From: Paraspadella gotoi | Taxonomy: Eukaryota; Chaetognatha | Direction: 5' to 3' | Length of the DNA: 64,000 nt | NCBI GenBank assembly: GCA_051294375.1 | Contig: CM119264.1 | Coordinates: 16,713,245 to 16,777,244 of the forward strand | In this document: positions 49,249 to 61,258 of the stretch, one piece after another | How positions within the stretch are numbered: the stretch's first letter is position 1 | How the letters are laid out: every line of letters begins with the position of its first letter | The notes under the pieces: generated by a model | What the model was told of the DNA's origin: nothing | The model's input: only the letters and a program-made list of their open reading frames with translations | The model's database searches: none | Program-made: the position numbers and the translations under genes

Positions 49249-50259
49249 AATGAGTTTTCCCTGAAATTTGAATTTCTTTAGGAGAAACTAAATGAATACT
49301 TTTTTACTCTCGCCAAAAAAAACACCAAAATCTTGTAAATATATGCGCTGAGGCCACAAGCTAATTTTGTAACAATTGATAAAATCATACAATACCAAGA
49401 TAGAAAAAAAAAGACTAAAAATGTTTTTCCATTAGATTTGAAATCGATATCCAGCGTCGCGTTCCTCGCCGTCGGAGAAGGAAAGAAAACAAATATTTTC
49501 ACTTCGAAATTCTCGTTTTTTCGCTTCGGAAATCCGCGGAGATTGTTTTCAGTTTTTTCTCCGATTTTGTGAGGCGAAGATAAGAGACGAGTCTTTGAAT
49601 CGCGTCTTGCGGAAACACGAAAACACTCTACGGTCGGCCGCTCTGTCTCTGTCTCAGTCTGTCTCTCCTCGTCTCCAAAAACATTATGCTGAAGCCTTAA
49701 CATCGACTCTGCATAAAGATCAAGGCTTTCAAGGATAAAAAAGGCACACAATTTTTTTTTCATTCAGAGAGAAACAAAATAACTCGATACGGATTAAAAT
49801 AATTTACATAAACTCATGCGTTTCCAAAATTATCCTTGTTGAAAATGCAGTTTCGCTGGTAACAACGCGGAATGGCTTTTATTCTCCTTGACGATTTCGC
49901 TCCACACACTGGCTCCCTTCACGCAAATAGAATAAAAAATTTATTATAAAGTTATAAAAAGAAAAAAAACTTTTCGCTGCCTCACAAATTTTACGAGATT
50001 CTCTCCCGTCGAAGGAAACGGTAGTCATTCTGCATTCACGTCACCCGCGAATCGTAATTCTCTATTCACTTCTCTTTAATGTCATCAACCAATCACCTTT
50101 CACGGTGTTAGTCGCGAGCCACCACCCTCTCAATTACCAATTCATTATTCATTCACTTTTCATTTGCGGACATTTATCAAATCTTCCGGTCGCGCGAATT
50201 TCCAACCGATAAAATCGCCACTCCTCCAATGCTATTCCTCGCTACTCCCTTTGACTTAC
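49249..50259. other. Channel intron 1
   Basis: AT-rich DNA between channel exons 1 and 2. I see no exon, RNA or clear repeat other than a short TCTGTCTC-type tract near 49640. Confidence 0.5.
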
Positions 50260-50419
50260 CCGATTTCTGCGGCTTCCGCTTCTGCAGCGCCGACGGGAGT
50301 TCGTTCGGCATCGCCATCACTCCCATTGTCTTCGCCAGCTCCGCCGCCAACTTCTTTGAAAACATGGAGGCCTCGCCTGACCCCGCCGAGCCCTTGTCGC
50401 GGCGTAGTAGCTTGTCCAT
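50260..50419 (-). CDS. Kv3/Shaw channel, exon 1 (start codon)
   Basis: This exon holds the proposed start of the channel protein, which has about 1,170 codons if all 15 exons are joined (coding coordinates 50419 down to 16608). The ATG at 50419-50417 has a good context (TTAACCATGG). The peptide reads MDKLLRRDKGSAGSGEASMF, then SKKLAAELAKTMGV, and ends QKRKPQKS; the donor G|GTAAGT leaves one base, exactly what exon 2 needs. An in-frame upstream Met (four residues earlier) is also possible. A basic N-terminus could act as an inactivation ball as in some Kv channels, but nothing here proves it. The family carries outward potassium current in neurons and muscle. Confidence 0.65.
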
Positions 50420-53019
50420 GGTTAACGTCACTGCTTCGTCACCGTTGCTGTTTCATTCGGCATCTGTCCGCCTTTTAGGAAATCATCGCTAATCCATTAT
50501 TTGTGGTTCATCTTCTTCTTTTTTTATTTCGCTATTTTTTTATTTTTTTGGTTTTTAGTCTTTATTTTAGTTGAAAAACGGCAATCGATTATTTTTAAAT
50601 TTCAGTCATTCCACGTTTTAAAAACTGTTTCAGCTTTTTGCCTGCAGACGCGTTATCTTTTTATGCTTTGCCATGTTTTTTTCTAGTTTGATTTTGAGCT
50701 TGATTATGGAAAAATTTGTATATCCAACAGCCGAAAATATTTTCATTTTGAACGAAGGTTATGTAAATAAAATCTAAATTGCGAAATGTCTCGTTTTGCC
50801 CTAGAGGAGAGAGATTTAAAATGTGGATTAAATTTAAGCTCTCTTTTCCCAGAGTGCCCCCTTTTTGGACACATCTTAGCCTGAACACTTGAAGATAATT
50901 CCAAAGTTTTCAATTTTGTTAATTTTATTCACGGGTTTTTTAAATATCATAAGATTTTTTGTTTTTAAATTTGTCTTTTTCGACTCGCTTATGCGTGTGC
51001 AATAAGGTAGGACTAAGCTCTGACGAAAAAAGCCAGAGGTTTTTTTAATATATTCTTTTACCGGCCAATGTAGAATGATAGCAATATTGCTATTGTTAAG
51101 TTTCAAAAAAATCCGACCATAAATATAGAAAATATTAACCAAAATCTTCGGCAAATCCACCCCTTCTTTGGAAGATTTTCGCCATTTTTCCCCGAATCTG
51201 ACTCCCGGTTGAAAACTCTTAGAATTCCGATCGTTAGCTCCTATTTTACTTTAAATAAAAATTGTACCAAAATGGACTAATTCACTTTGCCATGATCGTA
51301 TCATATTAAAATAACCAAATAAAATGTAAAGAAAAATTTTGAAAGCCCTTCAGACATATGGCTATCGGATTCCTGAATTCAAAGTTTATTGTAAAATCAC
51401 AACATATGTTAAATGCATTTATATTGTATTGAAGTTGAGAAATCCCTTTTTTGTTATATATAAAAATTGCTCCAAAAATATTTTTCCGAGTGGACCAGTC
51501 CATTTGAATCTGATAGTTTGATGTCAAAATGATGGTTATTTGACAAGAGAAAAAAAATGCAAGGCCTTCAGATGTAACAATCTATTTTTTACCGGAATTT
51601 TTCTCAGGAGCATTTATATTGTTTGGTAGTCAGATTTGAACGAAAATCTCCATTGAAAAAATCTTCCTCGATCTCTAGAAACGACATCGGCTCCTAAATA
51701 AGGCGTAGTGAAAGTTGCATATCAAAATTCGAATAGTTAATCAGTCTTGGACTAAAGAACATTGATATATAAAAAACATTTTTTTAAATTTTTTAATTTT
51801 TGCATACGCCCATATTTTAAAAACTATGTTATTAAGAAGGTTAAAATTATAAAAAACTATATTTTTAAGCTGGAAATTAAAAATCGGTATCTTAAATATA
51901 GTTTTTTATATTTTTAACCAACTTATATCAACTTTCTAACTTGCAAAGAATCCAAATCCGATCTTAAAATTTAAAAATTTGCGATTTAAATTTTTAACCT
52001 ATTATATACCTATTAATATATATATAAATATAGCTTACTGGTACCCACTAATGTATAAAATTAAAAAATAAATTTACCAAAATATTTTTATTGGTTTTTA
52101 TTTTCATGTTTTATATGCTAAATTTTAATTTTCTAAAATTTTATCATTTTCACATCACTCTAGTGTGCAACCGAGCAAAATTTTCTTCATTTTTCTCATT
52201 ATTTTTTTAACTTACTACGCCCGTTACTCATCCTTTGTCACCGCTTTTCTTTCCTGTCTTACCTCCTTCATCATGCTCTCTGATCAAAGTCATGCGCGCT
52301 ACTTTTCTTCCTCTTCTCAGATTCAGTTTTTTTCTTCTTTCTCCTCTGACGATTAACGAGACGGGAAATGAGATCATCTTCGTTTTCATGTTTCCTCCCT
52401 TTCGACACGCCCATATGACCTTGGCACACTACGCTACACGGATAGAACTTTCGATACAAAGGCAGAAAATTCAAGGCTAAGCGGAAAGACGGGGGTGAAA
52501 GAACGCGTTTCACGAAAGGACGAGGAGAATCAAAGGTGGCGTAATTACTGTCCGGTCAAGCCGCGCTTCGATCAGCCAACGCGACGGATAATCATAGTGA
52601 AAACAAAGATATAATATGTACCGGTTCGCGCGCTCTTTTGAAAATATTTTTAAAAATTCATTTGAAGTAGTAAAATCTTTTTTTTTCTTAAAAATTAGCA
52701 TGAAAGTGAGAACATGTTTAAGGAACATATTTCCTATTACCGCTCTCGATAAATGACTCCAAAAAGTAGATTTTTGCAACTGCACCGCTAAACTGACCAA
52801 ATTGCTGCTGTTTTAGGATGCCAGTGATGATGTAACGTTATTTTAATATTCAATATTATATTGTTTGATATTTCATTAAACCTATTCCGGTACAAATTCT
52901 CATATCTCTGGAGCTTTTACAAATATAATTCGCCATAAAATTGTAAAATTTTTTCGGAAATTTTCCAACCTGTTTTGATAACAAACAAAACGTACAAATA
53001 ACTAAATTAATTATTGAAT

Positions 53020-53280
53020 TGAGGGGTCCCCTTCCGGGGGTTACTTTTACTTTCGCCGACCAAAGTTAGGGAGGGGTTAGGGTTAAGGGTGGTTTAAAAG
53101 TGGTTTAAGGTTGGGGGTGGTTACTGGTTAAGGTTAAGAGGGCTCAGGGTTAAGATAATTTAGTAAAAATTTTTTTGCTTTTTTTTTAAATAAATATTTT
53201 TAAATAATTTTTCAAAAGATGCTAAAACTGCGTTCGGCGAAAGTAAAATTTAGCCAAATCCGGTTATAGAATTAAAGGCA
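53020..53280 (+). repeat. Dispersed module with telomere-like G-rich words
   Basis: ACTTTTACTTTCGCCGACCA is followed by GGGGTTAGGGTTAAGGGTGG and further GGTTA words, and closes with GCGTTCGGCGAAAGTAAAAT, an inverted version of the opening word. The unit of about 240 bases therefore has inverted ends. Related pieces lie at 55515-55665, 56235-56285, 56660-56725 and 58550-58575. Confidence 0.5.
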
Positions 53281-55696
53281 AGGCCAAGCGGATTAAAACT
53301 CAGTCTTAATTTTTTCTCTGATGTATTGTTTCCATATGAGGTCAGTCCCAGATAACTTCCCTTTTAAAAACCTTGAATAAAATGACTCGTGGCGAAATAT
53401 TATAATATATACTTACAAAGAAATATTGAAACAAAGAATACGCTTGACGGCTTGTACATTGTAGGACGATGTAGATTTAATGAGGAAATGATTGAGAGAG
53501 AGAGAGAAAGATGGAGAGAGAGGGAGTAAGAGAGAGAGAAAGAGAGAGACGACGTGAAAAATTTATAGAAGGTCGAAGAAAGGCGGCTGATCTGTCAAAA
53601 GTGAGAATCGCGAGGAAAAAAAAAATCCATATCTTGACGTCATCCGTCAAAACTGCTGAAGCGCATTAATAGACATAGCTCTTTAAAATAGTCACATCCA
53701 ACATTACGAATGCGAAGAAACGATATGACAAAACAATGAGCGACTCGAAGAGGGCGATGGCGTGACAGGTGAGTGAACGACGATCGAGGAATTCGGTTAC
53801 CGCGTCTCTCTCTCTCTTTCTCTTACATCACGCGCGCGCGAATCTCTGGCATCCTCGACGCGCTCAGAAATGAAAACTTGCGCGAGAGACTGAACGCGTT
53901 TCAAAAATGGGATTTAGTGTTTTTTTAAATGAAGCGATAATAACTTAACATTAAATTGGTTCACATAAGTTTTGCGAAAGAACATGCCGTTTCCCCGAGA
54001 TACACGGATTTCAAATGGGAGTAAAATGAAAAGGGTTGTTATACCTCTTAACTGACTAACTGTGATTAATATTTGTTTATTTCATTAGTAAGAAAAGTCC
54101 CAAACTTTTATCAAGTTGCATCATCACTCCCCCTTCTCGTATTATCCGTTCGGCCATCAACATCAAAATTTACAACCTCCCATTAGGCTTAGCATTTTTT
54201 AAAGTTTCTGTATTGAAAATAGCTAATTAATTCTTTTTTTTTCTTCCTTTGTTGCAGACATTGCAGACAATGCAGAGGCCCCGAAAAGAAATTCTGAAAG
54301 TCAAATATTTTTCAAAATTCTTACTTACTACCTTATTCCATAATTGCAGATTATAAAATATACAAGATCCACCGTAACCGTAACACAGTAACCAATTTGA
54401 ATACAATTTTTATTAACATAGCGAAACAATCACTTGTCACGTTAATTTTTTGAGTATCCTCATAGGGTGGAGTGATGAAAAGATTGAGCGATGGAACAAT
54501 GTTTTTTTTGCTGCCTTTGTATATGTTATTTAAAAAAATTAGCCTTTTTTTAAAAAAAAGTTGTATAACAAGTATCATAATTGAATTTTTTTATTAGTAA
54601 TATCCTTATAAAATCATAAAATTTCAAAATTAATGAAATTGGTACAACCATATAAAATTATATAATGGTACACCATAAAACTTGTACATAAATTATCATA
54701 ATAATAACGGAGACTATCTTGCCCCTGACTTTGGACAGGGCTTGGTGGTTTAGGCCTCCATCACTCTATTAAGGTAATGACATAGCAGGTCCCTGCAAGC
54801 TTTCATCAAGAACTCTTCTCACAGTCTCGTTTATGTCAGCTCCCAGAGTACCTGCTTCCCCTATCTAATCGAAGTGGAAAATATTTCAAGAAGATGTTTC
54901 AATTGTTATGAAAAGACCACTATGATTTTTTAATTTTAAGAACAGTTTCGGATTCGCCGGAAAAAACTGAAAAAACATTTGTAAAATATGTTATATGATA
55001 TTTTTAAGTTAAAGCTGCGAAAAATGACCAAAACGTTTTATCTTATAATAGTTTTTTATTACAAAGCATAAAAAAGTGGAGAATTTTACCTTTTTTTTTC
55101 CATTTTTGACGCTGAAGACATTGAAATTTTAAATAACATATTTTATATTTTTGATCTAACTTTATATTAAGAATCAGAATCTTTAATAAAAAATTTTAAA
55201 AAATTATTTTTATTTATGATTTTATAAGGATATTACTAAAAATATATTGTAATTGATGATACTGTTCCTCAAACAATATAAGCATATTTTTTGTACTCCT
55301 TAATCATACTATCTCACGTCTAAATATCTTTGTTCACTCAAATAAAATTTATGTTCCCCAGTGCTCCACTCTAATCCCTCATCCTATTGCAAGTTAAGAT
55401 CGCTTTTTCAAGTTTTCTGATTTTCGAATTATCGAAGTTCTTCTTTTCTGCTTTGAACTTCAATTTCTGTTATTCTAAGCAGATCTTATCAATTATAATT
55501 TTAGCATTATTTTACTTTCGCGACCGGTGTTATTGGAGGTTAAGGGTAATTAAGGATAAAAGGGTTTAAGATTAAGGTAATTATATAATATTTTTAAAGT
55601 TTTAAAAATTTAAATTTACAAATTTAAAACAATTTTGGTAAAATTTACTTTCCCCGACCGGGGTTTTGGCATCTTGAAAAACTAAAAAATATTAAA

Positions 55697-55706
55697 NNNN
55701 NNNNNN
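55697..55706. other. Assembly gap (10 N)
   Basis: Ten unknown bases inside AT-rich repeat DNA. Confidence 0.99.
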
Positions 55707-55885
55707 TTAAAAAATACTAAAAACTAAATATTAAAAAAAAATTAAAAAACTAACAAAATTTAAAAAATACCGATTGTGATTTTGCTGTCGGTTATTTGTT
55801 TTTCGCTTCTTATGAACATATAAAAATCTCATTATAGAAAAATAAAAGAAAAGGACTATGGTGGACTAAAATCCACCAACCGTTC

Positions 55886-55967
55886 ATCAGCGGCCATTGG
55901 TGCCGGAGGCAAGTCATTCGCTTCCCAACCCTAAGGTCCGGGGTTCTAGCCCGGTGGTCGCCTAGCA
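55886..55967 (+). repeat. tRNA-derived SINE candidate
   Basis: GGCCATTGGTGCCGGAGGC, then CTTCCCAACCCTAAGGTCCG, then GGGGTTCTAGCCCGGTGG. The last word is a recognisable polymerase III B-box and T-arm type sequence, and the spacing to the A-box-like start fits a tRNA. The arms do not fold as a sound tRNA and the acceptor stem is absent, so it is more likely a tRNA-derived SINE head or decayed tRNA. Confidence 0.4.
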
Positions 55968-56749
55968 GTTAAGAGGGACGGGGCACTTAACCCGCCTGTA
56001 ACACTGTGTTAGCAATATGAAACATGTAAATCTAAAAGAACTTGCTGATCAGAAGCTTTATTTAAATTTTTAATTTTTTATGGTTACACATTTTTACAAT
56101 TTCCAATGGTAAAAAACCGTGACGATGATGACGGCCACAGAAGCAGAAGCGAACCAACATCACGCTAAAACAGGCCTTGGAACGTCTGGCAAGATAAAAA
56201 AGAAATTAAAAAGAAATTATTATTACCTAATTACCCTCTTAACCTTAAACACCCCTTATCCCGGTCGGCAAAAGTAAAATTATGCCCATTTTTATTTAGC
56301 TCTCATTTTTAGTTTTCCCTGCCAGTCGCTACAGAAAAAAATTTCGCAATATTATAATTATTCCTCGAAAAGAATTATATCTTTTTTGCCGCACTTTTCT
56401 CTGCCGCGAGGAAGTGTTTGGCCTTGTGAATGTTTCATCAACTTCCGAGAATCGGCTCGTTTATCTCGCTTCGAGCCCGCGAGGGGAAACGCCGTTACCA
56501 AGGCGACGAGACGCCCGACAGCGTGATGCCCCATTTTGTTTGAACCGATTTATTTAGGAAAGGAAAAATCTGTCGATCATTTGATTAGGCGACGCCTCTT
56601 GTAGTCCACGAGTTATTAACCAAGCTAAATTATGTAAAGCGTTTCGAGCCCTGGCATAATTTATTTTCGCTGACTCGGTTAGGGGGCGTTTAGTGTTAAG
56701 GGTGATTTAGGGTTAGGGGTGATTAATAATAATAAAGCGTAGCAAAAAT

Positions 56750-57910
56750 ATTAAAATCAAGTAGATCAAAACTCGAATAGTAGATAGACAGATCATTGAA
56801 CAGGCTTGTACCTGTGAACATTTTTAAATAAAAAAAATGTTATTTTTTAATTTTCGCATACGTCCATAGTTATACATAGTACTCACTACTCACTAAGGCG
56901 TAGTGAAAGTCAATTATGAACAACATACCATCAGTGAACATTAATTTGTAAAAAAAAATAATTTTATGTTTTTTAATTTTCGCAGTAGGCTATATTTATA
57001 TATAGTACTATCCTTATAAAATCGAAAAATTTCAAAATAAGCTTATCTTAATTTTGATTGCAGATTTGAATTCCTCGTCAAAAGTTGATAAAAGAAAATA
57101 TAAATCATTTTTAAAACTTCTTTCATTAAGTGGGTTAAAAATTAAGAAAATATATTTAATATATAAAAAGTTAATTTTCAGCTTAAAATATAGCTTTTTT
57201 TAATTTTTGAGCCACTTAATGAAGGAATTTTTCAAAAAGAGTTATATTTCTTTTTATGACGAATCCAAATCTGCAAAAAAATCTTAGAAAAAACTGTTTT
57301 GAAATTTTAACATTTATTGATTTAGTACTAGTATAAATATGGCCTACTGCGTAAATTGTAAAATTTATTATAAATTTTTTTATTACATAAATGTTCATTA
57401 ATATAATGTTGTTCGTTCCTCACTTTTAGAATTTTATTAAAGTTAAATTTAGAAATTTTACTACGCCTTACTACTCACCATAGAAAATGTTAAAATTTTA
57501 AAATGGTTTTTTCCTTCTTTTGAAAGCAGATTCGAATTACTCACAAAAAATTGATAAAAGGAAATATAACTCTTTTTAAAAAAATATTTCATTAAATGGG
57601 TCAAAATCCTGAAAAACTGTTATAGTTAACCTATAGTTTAATTTTTGGCTAACTTAATGAAAGAATCTTTGATTAAGACTTATATTTTCTTTTATTAACT
57701 TTTAATTCGAATCTGCTTTCAAAACTAAAAAAAAAATATTTTTAAACTTTGATATTTTCTATATTAAGTACTATGTATAGTATGTATACTATGTATAAAT
57801 ATGGGCGAGGGCGTATGCGAAAATTGATAAAATTTTTTTTAAATTTTCTTTAAGACAAGACTGTTCATGAACAACTATTCGAATTTTGATCTGCAACTTT
57901 CACTACGCCT
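56750..57910. repeat. AT-rich inverted repeat cluster
   Basis: Words such as AAGGCGTAGTGAAAGT (plus, 56896) and ACTTTCACTACGCCTTA (57895) are inverted copies, as are TTTTCGCATACGTCC (56862) and GGGCGTATGCGAAAATT (57808). CAGTAGGCTATATTTATA (56985) has its inverse near 57335. A single-strand version of the same words lies at 51.70-51.82 kb. The arrangement suggests a long, decayed inverted-repeat element without coding capacity. Confidence 0.5.
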
Positions 57911-58998
57911 TAGTTTATTAAGTTTGGTGGGGAAAAAATCAAAAAATGATAAAAATATACTAATTAATTTGATATTTAATTTTATTGAGTTGTGAGCGAT
58001 TGAATCATTAAGCCAGAACAAAATCGTTGATATTTATTCAATAAATTATTATTAAATCAATAGAAGAAGTTTGAAATTGCTTTCAATTAAATCAATTAAA
58101 AAAGTAATATGAACAAGGTAAGTAGATAATTTAAAAAATAATGATTACTTCATTATAAAAGCTCTGGTGTTAAAAATATGCGGTAGTTTCTTACCGTCCT
58201 GAATCTAAAGAAAATATTTAAAACATTATTTAATCAATATTATAAAAAATATTTGATAAATATTAAAAAATATATAATTTAAATTTTTTTTTTAAAAAAT
58301 CACTGGAAAATTTTTTTTACCTATTGCTTTATGTAATAACTACAGGAGTTTGCTTTGTTCAATTTTTAAAATTTAGGTATCCTATAAAATGGTCCATACT
58401 TGTGCGCATATTCATTATAATGAATAAAAGTTTTTCGATCTGTTATAGGAGAAGTAAGCTTTTCTTAACAGACAGTACAATTGGGACACACTGCATGTCA
58501 TAAATTTTCATTTTTTTAAAAAAAATATTTATTTTTAAGTAGTTTAAAAACCCCAGTCGGTGAAAGTAAAAAATGTACCAAAATCTTTGACAAAGCACTG
58601 ATAGTTTCGAATCGAATCATACGTAGATATAAAATGATGCTGAATTTAAAATATGACTACCCTAACTTTTCCTTTTCTACTAAATTTCTACTAAATAAAT
58701 GGAATTGAGCATACATAACGTTATTAATAATCATTTGAAGAAGGCAGGAAGGAATAGCGAAAAAGACTATTAATAATTCGTATAAAAAACAATCATGCGA
58801 CCGTTTTGAATCACCTTTTAAAACGTTTCCTCAGCAAAAATGCCACGCTTTCGGATGATAATAAAGTCTTTTTTATCAAGCGACGAGGAATCATTAGGAA
58901 TTTTTAAATTTTCGTTTAGCATTATAGGCCAAAGAGATCGTGCAGAATTCAGTTTGGACCGAGACAAAACAGGCATTTCACTTATAAGGAATGATGCG

Positions 58999-59004
58999 TT
59001 TATT
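58999..59004 (-). promoter_or_regulatory. KATNB1: Candidate KATNB1 polyadenylation signal AATAAA
   Basis: AATAAA on the minus strand about 160 bases beyond the KATNB1 stop codon at 59167-59169, at a usual distance for a short 3' UTR. Confidence 0.5.
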
Positions 59005-59166
59005 AAAGAGGAATGATCAGATCAGGGCATAAAAAAAATCACTTTTCTAAGTATTTCCTTCATATACAGATCGGTAACTTAAGCCTGAGCCAGCAGTCCG
59101 TTACACGAATTTTTTTAACGATTGTGAAGCAATATATCAAAGTTCTCCGCGTTGCTAAGGGAAACG

Positions 59167-59277
59167 CTAGTTACCAATTCCCTGGAGCAAAAACAACACT
59201 TCACGAACATGGGGCTCATTGGCATGGCCGGGAGTTGAAAAGTTTCTCTCCAGAGTTTTCGCAATACCCGAAAGCAT
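59167..59277 (-). CDS. KATNB1: Katanin p80 (KATNB1), terminal exon
   Basis: The acceptor TTTTTTTTTCCTTAG is followed by 36 codons and TAG. The peptide reads MLSGIAKTLERNFSTPGHAN, then REVLFLLQGIGN. It corresponds to the last part of the con80 domain of katanin p80, where the human protein has a similar RELHLLM-type end. Frame and phase 0 fit the preceding exon. In the known complex the p80 C-terminal domain binds the p60 ATPase, which severs microtubules. Exons 59167-63936 form one gene whose 5' part lies past the window's right edge. Confidence 0.85.
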   Translation of the reverse strand: MLSGIAKTLERNFSTPGHANEPHVREVLFLLQGIGN

Positions 59278-59355
59278 CTAAGGAAAAAAAAATTTGAAGA
59301 TCGAGGTTGTCGGAACTGAAAAAAAAGAAATGCGACTCAAAAAATAAAAACTTAC

Positions 59356-59508
59356 TTGCCAACACTGCCTGCATTTGTCATAACGTTCCTCTCTTTGGAT
59401 ATCTATGCCATTAGCTGGAGAAGGGGGGGCATTAAGGTTGTTTTTGATCACGTTTCCAAAATTCTTGAGGATCAGCTTGACTGACATCAAAGAGGTTGTC
59501 GCATACGA
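59356..59508 (-). CDS. KATNB1: Katanin p80 (KATNB1), con80 domain exon
   Basis: The acceptor is TTTTAATGCAG and the donor CAA|GTAAGT; the exon is 51 codons in phase 0. The peptide starts SYATTSLMSVKLILKNFGN and ends GIDIQREERYDKCRQCWQ. The DI(Q/S)REER..KC..C segment is the signature of the p80 C-terminal p60-binding domain. Confidence 0.92.
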
Positions 59509-59586
59509 CTGCATTAAAATTGAATTGGGCATAATCTCAAAAAACCGAATTTCAAATATAGCTCTTGAATTAATGAAGCAATGAAC

Positions 59587-59706
59587 CTCGTATTTTGAGA
59601 GAAGTAATTGGTGCAGATGTGGTAAAAGAGTAGCTGACAAGGAGAGCGTCCATAAGGAAGATCTCAAGATCAAAATATTTAGAACGTCGATAAGGACAGC
59701 TTGATC
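59587..59706 (-). CDS. KATNB1: Katanin p80 (KATNB1), con80 domain exon
   Basis: The acceptor is CTTTTTTGTTAG, the donor GAG|GTTCAT; the exon is exactly 40 codons. It reads DQAVLIDVLNILILRSSLWT, then LLPHLHQLLLSKYE. It matches the DQAV..DVLNIL....SLWTL...LP.....LL.SKYE pattern of katanin p80. The minus-strand frame that runs on past 59587 is intron. Confidence 0.92.
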
Positions 59707-59766
59707 CTAACAAAAAAGTGAAATTAATTTTCTAATTTTCAATGAAGCAAAAAAAATCCGACAAAC

Positions 59767-59945
59767 CTGCATCGAGACGGCCGAATCGACCGCCGTCTTT
59801 ACTTCGCCGCCTGACCAGAGGGCGCGGATAATCTGCAAATTTCTGTGTCGATTCGTCAACACCGTCACCATCGCTGAGCAGCCCGTCATTATCGAAGAAA
59901 GAGCTTCACTTTCCGATGGTGGGGCGTTCTTAGGTCGGTACGCGC
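59767..59945 (-). CDS. KATNB1: Katanin p80 (KATNB1), con80 domain start exon
   Basis: The acceptor lies after a T-rich tract (TTTTTTTTCTTCACTTGGAG) and the donor is CAG|GTTTGT. The peptide ends with MTGCSAMVTVLTNRHRNLQI, then IRALWSGGEVKTAVDSAVSM. It matches the con80 start of p80 (H..M..V...R..(L/N)...RALW..G.VK....AV.M). The acceptor was chosen because it gives the phase left by the 61.26 kb exon; a downstream AG (CCTAAG) is an alternative that would remove four to six residues. Confidence 0.87.
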
Positions 59946-61258
59946 CTCCAAGTGAAGAAAAAAAATCTTAAAAGCATAAGGATCGTCGCAATCGCATAAG
60001 AAAAATCTGGATTGACGACAAATTTTGATACTAAAAAAAGTAAAATTTGAAGAAAAAAAAATTAATTTATAAACAGAAAGAAAAATTATATTTTGCGATT
60101 GTCAATTAAAAAAAATAATAAAGTACAGAGGAAAATTAAAGTTACAGTTTCTGAAAAAAAAACGAAGCTCTTGAAAAAAAAAATTTGAGAAAAGAAAATT
60201 AATTTATAAACAGATTGTCCATTGAAAAAAATAATAAAGAAGAAAGAAGAAAAGTAAAGTTACAGAAAAGAATGAGCCCCTGCAGAGCCAGCAGCAGATT
60301 CAGAAGGCAGCAGCAGAAGCAGCAGGAAAAAAAAGATAAAAAGAATTAGCCCCTGCAGAGCCAGCTGCAGACTCGTTTTTTTCACTTTATCTATGAATCA
60401 GTGATTAGAGAAAAGAGAGAGGGAGAGAGACATGTAATTAAAAGAGAAAAGAGAGAGAGAGAGAAAGAAATATAAAAATAAAAGAGAAAAAATTTGTTTG
60501 TTTTGATAAAACGTAAAGAAAACATATTTACTAACTGTCCAGACTCACTTTTAAGCACATCGATGATGAGAAGCTGTATATAAATTTTTAGCTTCATACA
60601 CCCAAATTTAATCATAAAAAAGGCGATCTATAATTTGGAACGCCGACAACGCCGACGACGACGCCACTTATGCACAAAAGCGTTACAATATCGTTGCAAA
60701 CGCTCAGCGATTGCGACAATAAAAAAGAATTAGGATAATCAGACAAGAGAAATAACTACCCCGTGAGCCAAATCCGATGAGACGAAAGAAACCACTGCCT
60801 TACTTTACTGAGTTTAGATAGACTTACTCAGATTTTTTTTTGTGCGTAAATTTTATTTAAATCAATTATGATTAATAACTTAAAATCAATTTTCTCACAA
60901 ATATGCTAAAATAGCCAAATAGTCGAATCGTATTTGTAAAAAATCGTGTGCGATGAACAATTTTGTATTAAGTTTTTAAGATACTGTTAAATATTGATAT
61001 TTTTTTGCTTACTATTAAGTCCATAAACCTTTGGGTGCCTGGGAGAATGATACTCCAGCGATGCCGATTTTTTTTACTGGTTTGGATAGCATTTTTAGAA
61101 TGTTTTTAAGCTTTAAGTTTTGAACTTTTCAAAAAGTCAATGATTTTTCTTTCAAAGATTTTTGTACTGTACAAATAATTAATTTTTCTTTCGTATCAGT
61201 CGATTAGGCTCACGGGGTAGCAATGCGTTTCAAGCCAGGAAGTAAAGATTCTGCTCAC

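Larger units (their letters stand above)
50420..58998. other. Gene-poor, AT-rich, repeat-rich stretch
   Basis: No exon was recognised in about 8.6 kb between the divergent ends of the channel and KATNB1 genes. It holds scattered copies of a short module (TTTTACTTTCGCCGACC plus GGTTAGGGTTAAGGG), inverted AT-rich repeats at 51.7 and 56.7-57.9 kb, a (GA)n-like tract at 53490-53550, a tRNA-like SINE candidate at 55.89-55.97 kb, and an N run at 55697-55706. The channel promoter should lie near 50.4-51 kb, but no core motif is clear. Confidence 0.5.
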
